From Candidatus Gastranaerophilales bacterium (GTDB taxonomy: Bacteria; Cyanobacteriota; Vampirovibrionia; Gastranaerophilales; Gastranaerophilaceae), in contig CAAGGG010000063.1 of the NCBI GenBank assembly GCA_900769355.1, positions 1 to 6,722 on the forward strand: a stretch of DNA of 6,722 nucleotides, written 5' to 3'. A program made the translations under genes and the position numbers. The notes under the pieces were generated by a model. It saw only the letters and a program-made list of their open reading frames with translations, did not search any database and was not told where the DNA came from. Positions 6,416 to 6,722 of this stretch are shown here, piece by piece; position 1 is the stretch's first letter; the number at the start of each line of letters is the position of its first letter.

Positions 6416-6449
6416 CAAGAGTCGCTAAAATGAGCGACTCTTGTTTTTT
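6416..6449 (+). terminator. Strong intrinsic terminator of the HEAT-repeat gene
   Basis: CAAGAGTCGCT (6416-6426) pairs perfectly with AGCGACTCTTG (6433-6443), an 11-bp stem around loop AAAATG, followed immediately by six Ts (6444-6449). It lies 28 bases after the stop codon. This is a textbook rho-independent terminator and the best in the window. Confidence 0.93.
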
Positions 6450-6575
6450 GTATGGGGGGAAGCAGCTAAGAAGCGAGGCAGCTAGGCGGAATTTAAGTTA
6501 CTAAGTTATTAGGGCACTAAGGCACTAAGTTCGTATCGGGAATAAAAGTGATAAGACGATAAGTTCGTTACATAA
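6450..6575. repeat. Degenerate short tandem repeats based on (A)CTAAG / GATAAG
   Basis: This non-coding stretch has clustered short repeats. GCAGCTA is at 6462-6468 and 6478-6484. GGCACTAA occurs twice in tandem (6513-6528) and continues into GTTCG. GATAAG occurs twice with the same 8-base period (6550-6555 and 6558-6563). TAAGTTCGT ends both arrays (6526-6534 and 6560-6568). This looks like slippage-generated DNA or a decayed repeat. I see no gene. Confidence 0.5.
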
Positions 6576-6722
6576 TGATTACAAAGTCGTTCCCTCGCCC
6601 CAACGGGGAGAGCGAATTTGCGGACGGACGGAGTGCAACGAGTCCGGATAGCGAGCAGATGGAGCAAACTGCAACCGCGTTGCTTTTGCGGAACTCTGGG
6701 AGCGTGGAGCAAATTCAAGACA
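6576..6722. other. GC-rich non-coding block, probably an interspersed repeat cut by the window edge
   Basis: Base composition changes abruptly to clearly GC-rich from about 6588, unlike the rest of the window. It holds a hairpin CTCGCCCC-AAC-GGGGAGAG (6594-6612, one mismatch), GGACGGACGG, several GCGAGCAG/GGAGCAAA-like words and a small hairpin GCAAC-CGC-GTTGC. A minus-strand open frame crosses it but has no ribosome site and a composition imposed by the repeats, so I do not call it a gene. It could be part of a larger repeat or the edge of foreign DNA. Confidence 0.45.

Noticed and set aside
6509..6718. Minus-strand open frame of 69 codons in the GC-rich block
   Set aside because: It has no ribosome site, spans the short repeats and GC-rich hairpins, and its peptide shows no recognisable fold. 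It is most likely a chance frame in repeat DNA.

Overview
The window is AT-rich chromosomal-type bacterial DNA. It carries three long genes, two small genes and one gene cut by the left edge. All reading frames fit the standard bacterial code. The large metabolic gene encodes a GH57 glycosidase of the long type with WPSEQ and AMDGEN motifs and a C-terminal beta domain. Together with a HEAT/PBS-lyase-like repeat protein and GTAGGG-type palindromic repeats, this would suit a non-photosynthetic relative of the Cyanobacteria (Melainabacteria/Gastranaerophilales type). That assignment is an inference from gene flavour and base composition, not a proof.

Layout. Positions 1-167 hold the start of a Ser/Thr/Lys/Gln-rich hypothetical protein on the minus strand. 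It diverges from a 75-residue XRE-type repressor-like protein (275-502, plus). Positions 503-937 contain no gene but are dense in structure: a head-to-head pair of REP-like palindromes (509-587), a 240-bp element bounded by perfect 30-bp inverted repeats that looks like a MITE (604-843), and a 13-bp-stem terminator (865-901) that can serve both flanking genes. Then come a 56-residue orphan protein (938-1108, minus) and the GH57 enzyme (1188-3407, minus). A 154-bp divergent promoter region separates GH57 from a soluble PAS-GAF histidine kinase (3562-5220, plus). After a 309-bp AT-rich leader region lies a seven-repeat HEAT protein (5530-6387, plus), closed by a strong intrinsic terminator (6416-6449). 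The last 270 bases are non-coding, with TAAG-based short repeats followed by an unusually GC-rich block.

How the genes relate. GH57 is predicted to be cytosolic and to act on alpha-glucans such as glycogen. The histidine kinase is cytosolic too, with sensing domains but no receiver domain, and no response regulator lies in the window, so its partner must be elsewhere. Divergence of GH57 and the kinase from one short intergenic region leaves room for shared control, but nothing in the sequence proves it. The HEAT gene has its own strong ribosome site, a possible long leader, a strong terminator and a restricted codon set, which suggests a separately transcribed, well-expressed scaffold protein. 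No defence island, CRISPR array, tRNA or rRNA is visible. The most distinctive content is the repeat-rich intergenic DNA rather than a new multigene system.
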